In this document: in pieces, positions 36,483 through 45,962 of the stretch
Layout of the letters: every line of letters starts with the position of its first letter
How positions within the stretch are numbered: position 1 is the first letter of the stretch
Assembly (NCBI RefSeq): GCF_005239225.2
Contig: NC_133293.1
Span: 9,144,333-9,208,332 of the forward strand
Direction: 5' to 3'
Source of the DNA: Populus alba
Taxonomy: Eukaryota > Streptophyta > Magnoliopsida > Malpighiales > Salicaceae
DNA: 64,000 nt
The notes under the pieces: generated by a model
The model's input: only the letters and a program-made list of their open reading frames with translations
Told to the model about the DNA's origin: nothing
Databases searched by the model: none
Program-made: the position numbers and the translations under genes

Positions 36483-37181
36483 CGCCGTTTCATTTAAAAA
36501 TGGCGCCAGAATGCGCCCAAATTTCAACTCAGCCCTCAATTATCTTTTGTCTCTTTCAATTGCGTCCTTGCCAATTTCGGTCCTCGCCCCCATAGTTGGC
36601 CGCGTTTTTCACCTTGGTCCTTGGCCTCTGATTTATACAATTAAGCCCTCAATTGATCAATAAACTTCCAATTTCTTCAATTACGCCCCTGGATCAATTC
36701 AAGACAGCCCCTCTATTTACCCGCGTTTTCCAAATTGGTCCCTGGTTTCGGATTTTCACAATTGAGCCCCTAATTGGCCATTAAACTTCAATATTTATGC
36801 AATTAAGCCCCTGATTTGACCTAATAAATTCCAAAAAATTATATTTTGGCCCCAGAACTTAAATTTCTTCCAATTAAAGCCCAAATTGACTTAAAAATCA
36901 ATTTTTCTTGCACTCAACTCCTCTATAAATTCAAATAAAATCCAATTAAGTCATAAACATCCAAATTTGGGCTTTTCTCCTCAAAATTCACATTTTCCTT
37001 CTCAATAGGCTCTCATCCTTCAAGAATATACTGTCAAAAATCCAATCTTGTATTTTTTAACCTCCTTGACCAATCTTCCGACCATTTTCTGAGCGCTTCT
37101 GCCTCCTGTTATTTTTCTAACCTTCTTTGGCTATTTATTTATTTTATTTTTTTGTGGGGACCCAAAAAATGGGTTACAACA
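36483..37181 (-). repeat. 3' LTR of the retrotransposon, cut by the gap
   Basis: Aligns base for base with 44016-44717. Differences: one C/T substitution and five one-base length differences (C4/C5, C/CC, GG/GGG, TT/TTT, A6/A5). It ends in the terminal ACAACA at 37181. Confidence 0.95.
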
Positions 37182-37185
37182 GATG

Positions 37186-37195
37186 CCCCCTCTTT
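37186..37195 (-). other. Polypurine tract
   Basis: On the minus strand AAAGAGGGGG lies four bases before the 3' LTR start. This is where plus-strand DNA synthesis is primed, and it confirms the orientation of the element. Confidence 0.85.
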
Positions 37196-37337
37196 ATAAT
37201 GCTTACGGAGCAAGGGTTTTGCGCAGTAAGTTTTTATAAAGATAAACCCGAAACAGAACTCCCGAAACTGATTTGGTTGGAGCTTGATCGATCTAAAAAC
37301 TCTTTCTTTACAGCAATCCTCTTCGGCCTAAAACATT

Positions 37338-38687
37338 GGGATCCTTATCTGGCGATTCCCTGAAAATGAAAACAATATGAGGTCCCCTCTGGCGACCTCC
37401 TTTGACAACTATCGAAATACGAGATCCCTTCTGGCGATCTCCTTTAATCAACTTGGAACCCCATCTGGCAATTCCTATATGAAATATGAGATATGAGGTC
37501 CCATCTGGCGACCTCTAAATAGTGAAACACGAGATCCCTTCTGGCGATCTCAAACAACTTGGAATCCCATCTGGCGATTCCTTTTAACCAACATGCAATA
37601 CGAGGTCCCATCTGGCGACCTCTAAATAGTGAAACACGAGATCCCTTCTGGCGATCTCAAACAACTTGGAATCCCATCTGGCGATTTCTTTTAACCAACA
37701 TGAAAATACGAGGTCCCATCTGGCGACCTCCAAATAATGAAACACGAGATCCCTTCTGGCGATCTCCTTTAATCGACTTGGAATCCCATCTAGCGATTCC
37801 TTTTAATCAACATGAAATACGAGGTCCCATCTGGCGACCTCCAAATAGTGAAACACGAGATCCCTTCTGGCGATCTCCTTTAATCGACTGGAATCCCATC
37901 TGGCGATTCCTTTTAACAAACATGAAATATAAGGTCCCATCTGGCAACCTCCACAATAGTGAAATACGAGATCCCTTCTGGCGATCTCAAACAACTTGGA
38001 ATCCCATCTGGCGATTCCTTATTACCAATATGAAATATGAGGTCCCATCTGGCGACCTCTAAATAGCGAAACACGAGATCCCTTCTGGCGATCTCCTTTA
38101 ATCAACTCGGAATCCCATCTGGCGATTCCTTTTAACAAACATGAAATATGAGGTCCCATCTGGCAACCTCCACAATAGTGAAATACGAGATCCCTTCTGG
38201 CGATCTCAAACAACTTGAAATCCCATCTGGCGATTCCTTATTACCAACATGAAATATGAGGTCCCATCTGGCGACCTCCAAATAGCGAAACACGAGATCC
38301 CTTCTGGCGATCTCCTTTAATCAACTCGGAATCCCATCTGGCGATTCCTTTTAACAAACATGAAATATGAGGTCCCATCTGGCGACCTCCACAATAGTGA
38401 AATACGAGATCCCTTCTGGCGATCTCAAACAGCTTGGAATCACATCTGGCGATTCCTTATTACCAACATGAAATATGAGGTCCCATCTGGCGACCTCCAA
38501 ATAGCGAAACACGAGATCCCTTCTGGAGATCTCCTTTAATCAACTCGGAATCCCATCTGGCGATTCCTTTTAACCAACATGAAATATGAGGTCCCATCTG
38601 GCGACCTCCAAAATAGCAAAATACGAGATCCCTTCTGGCGATCTCAAACAACTTGGAATCCCATCGGGCGATTCTTTATTACCAAAG
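37338..38687 (-). repeat. Array of about 37 short hairpins in 109-bp units
   Basis: Twelve units with period 107-116 bp (GAGGTC modules at 37379, 37495, 37602, 37710, 37821, 37931, 38039, 38150, 38258, 38369, 38477, 38588), plus one extra module at the start. Each unit holds three modules with different 6-bp arms that are exact reverse complements: GAGGTC/GACCTC, GAGATC/GATCTC and GGAATC/GATTCC. All surround nearly the same 9-base loop (CCATCTGGC or CCTTCTGGC). From about 37931 on, spacing alternates 108/111 bp and the linkers alternate too, giving a 219-bp higher-order repeat. The array lies between gag and the 3' LTR, the region where Tat-lineage elements are known to carry variable tandem repeats. 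Open frames through it are not genes. Confidence 0.95.
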
Positions 38688-39820
38688 CTGATATCGTTGT
38701 CGTTCTTCCTACGGGCAGGGTTTGGAATTTATCTTCTCTTCTTGTTGTTCTAGAATCAACTCAATGATTCTTTCTTCGTCCACAATATTGTTGGAATGCA
38801 TTAAGATCTCCTCCTGTAACGATAAAAAACAAACATGCAATGATTTATGATTAGATGCAATGTATGCATTCGTACCTGGTTTGAAACATAGGCCCCATCA
38901 TCTTCTTCTAGTTTATGAAGCTCTTCCTTAACACGAGCTTGCTTTTGAAGTCGTATGCTGGATTCATCTCTCGTGTTGCCTCTTTTTACTGATCATATTC
39001 TTGGATAAGAAGTCTTTGACTTTCTTCAAGTAGTCCTTTTCTCAAAATATAAGACTTGTTATTGCCTTTTTGTCATGCTTTTGTCAAATGCTTTATCTTT
39101 TTCAAATCTACGGGCTCTCATCTTGCTTTGAAAAAAAGTAAAACTTTTCATGAAATATCTTTTATTGCCCCAGTGTGGAGTGTGATCCTAGTCCGGGTTT
39201 TTATAAAGGAGAAATTCATTCTGGCTCAAATGGGATCACCAACGATAAACTCTTTAGAAAGTGAAAGGAAAATGAATTTTTCTCATTTCAAAAATGCACA
39301 TTGTTAGAATTGATAAACTCTATTTTTATCTTGAAAGAAGTTTACAGGTGATTTATCAATTCATTATGTTATCCAGAGGTATAGTTGTACTTCAGGGGTA
39401 GCTTTTCTTAAATTTCATCTTTGACCGATTTATGATACTTTCTTTGTAACCACTCATCTTTGTTTAAAAAGGTGCATAATCTCATCATTTATTTAAAGAA
39501 AAGGTGGGCTCAAAGACAAATACAAAATCTGGCTGACATCATGAGCCCTGATTGTCAACTAGAGAAAATAAAAGCAAATAAAAACAATGACAAAAGCATG
39601 CTAGGGCAAATAAAGTCGGTTAACTTCAGGAACTTCTTGGGTCACCCCATTCTGAAACTTCTCTACTCGCGTAAAAAGGTCTTGGTAGAGACTTCTTCTA
39701 GTGTGTGGACAATCAACCGTAGCAGCGCTTCATCTTCTCCCCCACGTGTGTTTCCTTGTCATCTCTTTCGATCTTACCTTCTTCATTATTGACAATTCTT
39801 GACCAAGGTTTTCCAGCCCT
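38688..39820 (-). other. Non-coding internal region between gag and the hairpin array
   Basis: No conserved polymerase motif or long frame is seen on either strand. Short open frames at 39056-39307 and 39460-39792 on the plus strand oppose the transcription of the element and resemble nothing known. Confidence 0.6.
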
Positions 39821-41251
39821 TTATCCACTACTACTTGCGTCATGACTAGGCGATGGTTTTGAATTGATGTTGGGTGGTTCTTCAAATGACACCCATCCTA
39901 TCTTGATGAGCTCCAACAACCTTTTCTTGAAAGCATAGCACGTTTCAAGACCATGCCCGGGGATACCAGCATGGTACTCGCAAGCCAATTCGGGCTTGTA
40001 CCAGATAGGGAATGGTGGCTGTAGTGGTAATGTGGGGATATGAGCTATTTGTCCAATGCTTAGTAGCTTGGCATATATGTCCTTCAAAGGCATGGGTAAT
40101 GGTGGTAGTTGTTCTAAAATGTATCTTGTGTTTGGTCTTTGATGGTTGTTGTGGTTGTTTGACTGGTTATTTTCTCGATTAGGGGAAAAAGGTTTGTTAA
40201 AGTTTATGTGGGCCACATGAGAGGTAGGTATTTGTGGGTTATATGAATCCGTTATTTTGCTATTGGACCCCCCTTCAAAGTTGTTAACGGGACCTTCCAT
40301 TTTTCTTCCAATAAAACCCTTCGTCTGCAATGGCTCAACTATGCGTCCAGCTTTAATCCCTTGCTCTATTTTTTCCGCTATGCGTACAGCATCATAGAAA
40401 TGCTGAGCTGAGCTACCCATTAAATGCTCATAGTAGGGTGCCTTGAATGTATTGGCGAACAAAGTCACCATCTCCGTTTCTATTAAAGGGGGTTGGACAT
40501 GCATTGCCTCATCCCTCCACCTTTGCGCGTATGCCCTTACTGACTCTTGGCTTCTTTTCTCCATTGACATTAGACTTGTTCGATCCGGAGCGATTTCCAT
40601 GTTGAACTTGTACTGCTTAAGGAAAGCTTCCACCAAGTCTCTCCAGCTCCTGATCCTGACATTATCTAACCTCATGTACCAGCTCAAAGCAGATCCCGTG
40701 AGGCTATGTTGAAAGAAATAGATAAGCAATTTATCATCACGGATTGCCTCTGCCATTTTGTTGCAGTAAGATCGAAGATGAGTGTTTGGGCACTCCAAGC
40801 CGGTGTACTTAATGAAATCGGGTATCCTAAAATCCTTGGGCACCACAATGTTCGGTACCAGACATACTTCGGCTGCTCGTATAGGGTCAAACCAGTCATT
40901 ACCCTCAACTGCCCTTAATCTTTCTTCCAAAGCAAATAGCTTGTCCTGGTCCATCAAACTGGGAGACCTATTATCCGGGGTTAAGTCAACAGTGATTGGA
41001 GGATGAGTTGGCTGGATAGGGGTGATAGGCACGAAATGTTGTTCATTGGCCGAGTTTGCCCCCGGGTTTTGAGATGCTTGAGGGACATGAGCTGTTGGCG
41101 CTCCGTCAGGTGGTTGTGCTGATGTTCCCTCCCCATTCTTAGCTCTTAGAAGTTGCTCGAGTAGATCGGTCAGCCGAGAAACTTCATTTTTCACGGATTC
41201 CAAATCGGTCTGGTAGTGTGACTCTAAGTGAGCTCTTTCTTCGTTTTCCAT
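39821..41251 (-). CDS. Retrotransposon Gag protein
   Basis: Structural protein that packages element RNA into cytoplasmic particles. Uninterrupted frame of 476 residues. An N-terminal coiled-coil-like stretch (about 1-38) is followed by a Pro-rich linker (45-95), and the Ty3-type gag domain lies at about 160-275 (ALSWYMRL, SWRDLVEAFLKQY, RTSLMSMEKRSQESV, YAQRWRD). A compact C-terminal knuckle C424-x2-H427-x5-H433-x4-C438 (CEYHAGIPGHGLETC) follows, a variant seen in Tat/Athila-like Gags instead of the standard CCHC. The frame ends about 40 residues later without any protease. The intact frame agrees with recent insertion and with pressure to keep Gag. Confidence 0.92.
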   Translation of the reverse strand: MENEERAHLESHYQTDLESVKNEVSRLTDLLEQLLRAKNGEGTSAQPPDGAPTAHVPQASQNPGANSANEQHFVPITPIQPTHPPITVDLTPDNRSPSLMDQDKLFALEERLRAVEGNDWFDPIRAAEVCLVPNIVVPKDFRIPDFIKYTGLECPNTHLRSYCNKMAEAIRDDKLLIYFFQHSLTGSALSWYMRLDNVRIRSWRDLVEAFLKQYKFNMEIAPDRTSLMSMEKRSQESVRAYAQRWRDEAMHVQPPLIETEMVTLFANTFKAPYYEHLMGSSAQHFYDAVRIAEKIEQGIKAGRIVEPLQTKGFIGRKMEGPVNNFEGGSNSKITDSYNPQIPTSHVAHINFNKPFSPNRENNQSNNHNNHQRPNTRYILEQLPPLPMPLKDIYAKLLSIGQIAHIPTLPLQPPFPIWYKPELACEYHAGIPGHGLETCYAFKKRLLELIKIGWVSFEEPPNINSKPSPSHDASSSG

Positions 41252-41807
41252 TCTTGATCTGGACGGGGTTTGGTGGACTCTGGATGTGGGACCTATGTTT
41301 CACGATCTGGCATGCATAATAAAATGCGTGAATGAAAATGTGATGCACAACTGATGTGCGATGAGTATAACATTGCAAACAAAGATACATAACCTAAGGA
41401 CAAGCTCTATTTAATAAGTGAGAGTGGGTAGTTTTTCTATCTGGTCTTGAAGGGTCTCATATCTGCCCAGTGACGTTCTTCGTAAAGACAGTATGGGGGC
41501 GTTGCAAGGAACAGTTAAGACACGTATGCCCACCATTACCAAGCAGGCACTCAGATATGAGTTGGGTGTTTCACGCATTTAAACCCTGACCAATAGTCTT
41601 AGGGTAAATCGCTAATTCCCCACTTAACTTAAAGCTTGTGTGTGCTTCTCAAAATAAAAGCAAATGATGCATGAGACAATTTTATACAATGCATAAATAA
41701 TATGCGTAAAATAAAAAACAAATATGCAACTAAACGGAAAGGCATATTAACAATAAACACACGAAAACACAAACAAATCAGACAAAAACAAAGCTTAGTC
41801 TACAAGA
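41252..41807 (-). other. Untranslated leader between primer site and gag
   Basis: About 550 bases without a gene, as expected for a Ty3-type leader that would contain the packaging signal. No specific structure could be assigned. Confidence 0.6.
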
Positions 41808-41825
41808 TCCCCAGTGGAGTCGCCA
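41808..41825 (-). other. Primer-binding site
   Basis: On the minus strand TGGCGACTCCACTGGGGA lies three bases after the LTR end. It starts with TGG, complementary to a tRNA CCA tail. From memory it resembles the tRNA-Arg type site of Tat/Ogre elements, with one variant base. Confidence 0.8.
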
Positions 41826-42972
41826 TTCTGTCGCACGTGTGCGGCGTCGCGGCGAAAAAAAAATTAGTTTTTCCATTTTGTTATCTACAATGTAAATCTA
41901 TCTATATCTATTTGGTAAATATGGGGAGACAAGAAAATATTGTCTTTGATCGGTGAAAAATGGAATGGGAGTCGCCACCTAGTATTTTGGTCACTAGGAA
42001 CCCTAACTGGTCTCAGATATCGGGTACGGGGACTGGTTGTGTAAAGGGAAGGTATCAGCACCCCAAATACGCCTTACCTAAGGTAAGCTGCATTGTTTGA
42101 TTGTCTGATAAAAACTAAGGTGTTATTGTACTTCTAGTCATTGGTCTGTCTATAGTTCAAGAAAAATCCTCCTCAGTAAGAAGGTCTTTTATCTTATCGG
42201 GTAAAATCCTAACCGTTCAAACGTCTATACCAAAAAAAATATTTAGGAATACGTTTTACGTATAAATTCATAATCCCAATTAAAAGGAAAACAAAAGGAT
42301 TTTTTTAGAATTTTTGAAATATTGGCCTAGTTCTCATGGCTTAAATAAACTGGTTATCAAAGCCAAAATGCATGCTAATACATATATTGTTTTGAAAATT
42401 TCCTTTGTTGTGTGAAAATATGAGGTTATAATATTTATATATATATATTGGAGAGACTAGGCCGTATTTTAAAACAAAAAAATATTTTTTGGAAAATATT
42501 ATTTTTTATATGTTTTAACAAAAATCGGGTATTTTAATACTGGATTTGTATTCTTACGGTATAAAAATACAAACCAATATTATTCCCCCCTAATAACAAA
42601 ATGCAGGAAAAATCAACAATATTTTTAAGGACTTTTGGAAATTTTTTGAAAGCAAAAACATTTTTTATTTCGAAAATCTTTGATGTTTTGACGAAAACCA
42701 GGTATTTTAATACCGGATTTGTATCTTTACAGTATAAAAAATACAAACCAGTATTGATCAAAATACAGTAACAAAATTGTGGAAATCACATATTTTTCAA
42801 AATAATTTTTTTTTTGAAGAATTTTTATTTTTAATAAAAAAAGTTTTTAAGTTGGGCCCCATTTGGCCCATATGGCTGGGCTTGACCCAGCAGGCCTAAC
42901 CAGGTCACTGGCCCGAGCCAGTGTCCTGGGTGGAAGCTCACGCGTGCATCCTTAATATCATATACAAATGGT

Positions 42973-43007
42973 ACTGTTCAAGTGAATTATAATTCACTTT
43001 GAACAGT
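42973..43007. repeat. 35-bp palindrome in the LTR
   Basis: The perfect 20-bp palindrome AAGTGAATTATAATTCACTT (42980-42999) is extended by ACTGTTC/GAACAGT with one unpaired base. A second copy of the 20-mer is at 43085-43104. Confidence 0.95.
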
Positions 43008-43084
43008 AAAAAATGCAAAACGAAAATCACGCACAGTAACATGCAAAAGAAGACACACATAGTAACATTTGCATTTCACTGTTC

Positions 43085-43104
43085 AAGTGAATTATAATTC
43101 ACTT
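43085..43104. repeat. Second copy of the 20-bp palindrome
   Basis: Identical to 42980-42999 and again flanked by ACTGTTC on the left, with GCACAGT on the right. The distance between the two is 105 bp. Confidence 0.95.
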
Positions 43105-43688
43105 GCACAGTGAAAATGCTAAAGGAAATCACCTTCACAGAGACGCAAAACGCTTACCTGGACGTGGAACCGAAAGGAGCGAAGACGATGCCGAACACTC
43201 ACAGTGACGCTGGTGGCGGTGGAGAGGAAACCAATGAGGGCTCACGGTGGTTCTGGCAGTGGCTGGTTTGGCGGTGGCGTTGCTGCGGCTCCTCTTCCTC
43301 TTCCTTGCTGTTTTGGCGCTGCTTTTTCTCTGTTTCCCTTTCTCCTTCTACTCCCAACTGTGCTGTTGTCAACTACGAAGACAGTGGCAGCTGGTGGTGA
43401 TGGCTTGGGTGGTGGTCGAACGTCCGTGTTGCTGGTGCTGCAGCGGAGGTTGGTGGCTCCAAACGACGGTTCTCAACGGTCCGGTGACTTCTCGGGTCGT
43501 GCTCGGTCTTGGTTTTCTCTAAGCTCTCCCACGGTTTCTGTAATCTTCCCCCCTGGTTCTGTTTCTTTAAGTTTTAAGTATTTATTCCTTTAGTTCAACG
43601 GTTTCTCTCTCCTTCAGTTTCTTTCCCTCTCTTGGTCTCGGGTCTTTTCTTCTTCTTTTTCCCTCCCGTGCTTCAAGTCTCTCCCCTT

Positions 43689-43697
43689 CTTTTATAG
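43689..43697 (-). promoter_or_regulatory. Candidate LTR TATA box
   Basis: CTATAAAAG on the minus strand, in the orientation of gag. Transcription would start about 30 bases downstream, near 43660, giving a U3 of roughly 1.05 kb. A TATATATA tract at about 43980 is the alternative. Confidence 0.55.
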
Positions 43698-44717
43698 GCG
43701 GGAAAAGGGAGCGGGGCTGCATGGGCTGAGCAGGGCAGCGTGGGGAGCATGACAGCGGGTTGAGCAGGGCATCGTGGGGGGACAGCGCCGGTCGGCTGGT
43801 CGGCGAGCGTGGTTGATCAAGGCGTGGCCCTCCTGGCTTCGCGTCGTTCGAGGTGTATGGGCTCCGGGTGTTGTCAGTGCACGCTTGCTGCACGAAGATT
43901 TCTTCCCATGCTTGATTAAACAAGCTTTTTGTCCATGCTCGCTGCACGTTCGGGGAGGAAGAAGAAAGGGTTCTTTTTTTTATATATATGAAACGGCGTC
44001 GTTTTGGGGAAAACGCGCCGTTTCATTTAAAAATGGCGCCAGAATGCGCCCAAATTTCAACTCAGCCCTCAATTATCTTTTGTCTCTTTCAATTGCGTTC
44101 TTGCCAATTTCGGTCCTCGCCCCCATAGTTGGCCGCGTTTTTCACCTTGGTCCTTGGCCTCTGATTTATACAATTAAGCCCTCAATTGATCAATAAACTT
44201 CCAATTTCTTCAATTACGCCCCTGGATCAATTCAAGACAGCCCCCTCTATTTACCCGCGTTTTCCAAATTGGTCCCTGGTTTCGGATTTTCACAATTGAG
44301 CCCCTAATTGGCCATTAAACTTCAATATTTATGCAATTAAGCCCCTGATTTGACCTAATAAATTCCAAAAAATTATATTTTGGCCCCAGAACTTAAATTT
44401 CTTCCAATTAAAGCCCAAATTGACTTAAAAATCAATTTTTCTTGCACTCAACTCCTCTATAAATTCAAATAAAATCCAATTAAGTCCATAAACATCCAAA
44501 TTTGGGCTTTTCTCCTCAAAATTCACATTTTCCTTCTCAATAGGGCTCTCATCCTTCAAGAATATACTGTCAAAAATCCAATCTTTGTATTTTTTAACCT
44601 CCTTGACCAATCTTCCGACCATTTTCTGAGCGCTTCTGCCTCCTGTTATTTTTCTAACCTTCTTTGGCTATTTATTTATTTTATTTTTTTGTGGGGACCC
44701 AAAAATGGGTTACAACA

Positions 44718-45962
44718 GTCCTTATGCATATTATGTACATTGCTTTGCTCACCGACTATAACTGACATTAGTTGCAGCAGCTAGAAATGAGATTTCTATT
44801 TGGTTATTTTTCTCAAAATTGACAACCATTATCAATTTTATTTGTTCTTCTCCCAAACGTCATACCGAGTTACATTATGCTTAGGCTATATAAATTTCAC
44901 ATATGGTAGCTACTGGAGAACATGAAACTAGTAGATGGGCTAATCAAATTGGTAATTTACATCGAAGTGGAACTACTCGTTGGAGCTCTCATTTTGATTC
45001 TATTTGCAGCTTAATATATATGTATGGTGCAACTATTAATGTGCTTGAAAGTATGGTTCAAGAAGGATCTTCTAATTCTATATGTGGAGAAGCTGGTGGT
45101 TGTTTGATTGTGATGAAATCTTTTGAATTTATATTCATCTTATATTTGATGCATAAAATAATAGGGATTACTGATTTACTTTGTCGAGCCTTGCAACAAA
45201 AATCTCTTGACATCTTAAATGCAATGGATCTTGTATCAACTACTAAAGCATTGCTTCAAACTTTGAGAGATGCCGGATTTGATCTTCTCCTTGCAAATGT
45301 GCAATCTGTTTGCACAAAATATGAGATTCACATACCACATATGAATGCTTCGTATAAAAAGACTACAGGTCGTTCATGTCAATAACAAGATTCAGTTACA
45401 GTTTACCAACATTATCATTATGATATATTTTAACTCAATAATAGATTTTTAGTTGGAAGAATTAAATTCTAGATTAAGTGATGGGACAATGGAACTCCTT
45501 GTACTTAGCTCTACTTTAGAACCTAAGGACAACTTTAAATCATTTAAAGCTAATGCTATTTAGAAGCTTGCTGAAAAATTTTATCCTAAAGATTTCAATG
45601 AACAAGAGATGTATTATTTAAAATTTCAACTAGAACATTATCAAATTAATGTGATTCATTATGAGAGCTTTTAGAATATGTCTACCATTTCTGAATTATG
45701 TCAAGAATTAGCTTAAACAAATAAGTCACAACACTATCATTTGATTAACAGGTTAATTTGTCTTGTTTTGACTTTGCATGTTTTCACCGCCACTACAAAG
45801 CGAGCATTTTCAGCTATGAAACATGTTAAAACTGTGCTTCATAATAAAATGGAAGAGGAGTTTTTAGCAAATTCTATGACGATTTATATTGAACGAGAGC
45901 TTGTTGAAGATATTGATTCAGATTCGATTATGGATGAATTATATTCTACAAAACATTAAAGG
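44718..45962 (+). pseudogene. hAT-type transposase remnant (ZMYM1/TTF-type), split by the LTR element
   Basis: The protein-coding trace begins at the very base after the LTR (PYAYYVHCFAHRL) and proceeds through FFSKLTTIINFICSS, GNLHRSGTTRWSSHF, the helical region FEFIFILYLMHKIIGITDLL with ILNAMDLVSTTKALLQ, then KFYPKDFNEQEMYYLKFQL. It ends in the hAT C-terminal dimerisation region (TATTKRAFSAMKHVKT, NKMEEEFLANSMTIYIERE) with a stop at 45957-45959. Several in-frame stops interrupt it (two near 44890, others near 45430-45720). The longest clean pieces are 44903-45385 and 45741-45959. The N-terminal part, including the zinc finger, is absent and would lie on the other side of the LTR element, in or beyond the gap. 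Immobile by itself. Confidence 0.85.

Larger units (their letters stand above)
36483..44717 (-). mobile_element. Gag-only LTR retrotransposon (Ty3/Tat-like, non-autonomous)
   Basis: The element is transcribed on the minus strand. Order along the element: 5' LTR 44717-41829, primer site 41825-41808, gag 41251-39821, a non-coding stretch with a hairpin array 38687-37338, polypurine tract 37195-37186, and 3' LTR 37181 into the gap. LTR ends are TGTTG and CGACA. No protease, reverse transcriptase, RNase H or integrase frame exists between gag and the 3' LTR (2.6 kb). The layout of long LTRs, gag alone and 3' tandem repeats matches terminal-repeat retrotransposons with gag (TR-GAG), probably derived from and mobilised by the Tat lineage. 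The 700 comparable LTR bases differ by one substitution and five single-base indels, so insertion was recent. It has inserted into a hAT transposase remnant. Confidence 0.88.
41829..44717 (-). repeat. 5' LTR (complete, 2889 bp)
   Basis: Bounded by TGTTG (at 44717) and CGACA (at 41829). It contains a likely promoter TATA box at 43689-43697, two palindromic blocks near 42973-43111, two copies of a 63-bp segment with internal hairpin (about 42523-42585 and 42695-42757) and a GC-richer part at 43140-43970 without a recognisable protein. The stretch near 41950-42070 (GGGAGTCGCCACCTAG and a TACGGGGA-type tail) is typical of Tat/Ogre LTR ends. Confidence 0.9.

Noticed and set aside
37559..38062. 167-codon open frame on the plus strand with repeated WRPPNSETRDPFWRS-like residues
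   Set aside because: It is the translation of the hairpin repeat array; unit lengths that are not multiples of three shift the frame from unit to unit, and it opposes the transcription of the element.
37338..38687. CRISPR-like appearance (regular short repeats)
   Set aside because: The intervals are themselves repeated, not unique spacers, and the host is a plant with the array inside an LTR element.
43110..43947. Several overlapping frames in the LTR
   Set aside because: GC-rich composition gives long frames on both strands by chance; no domain recognised and they lie wholly within the LTR.
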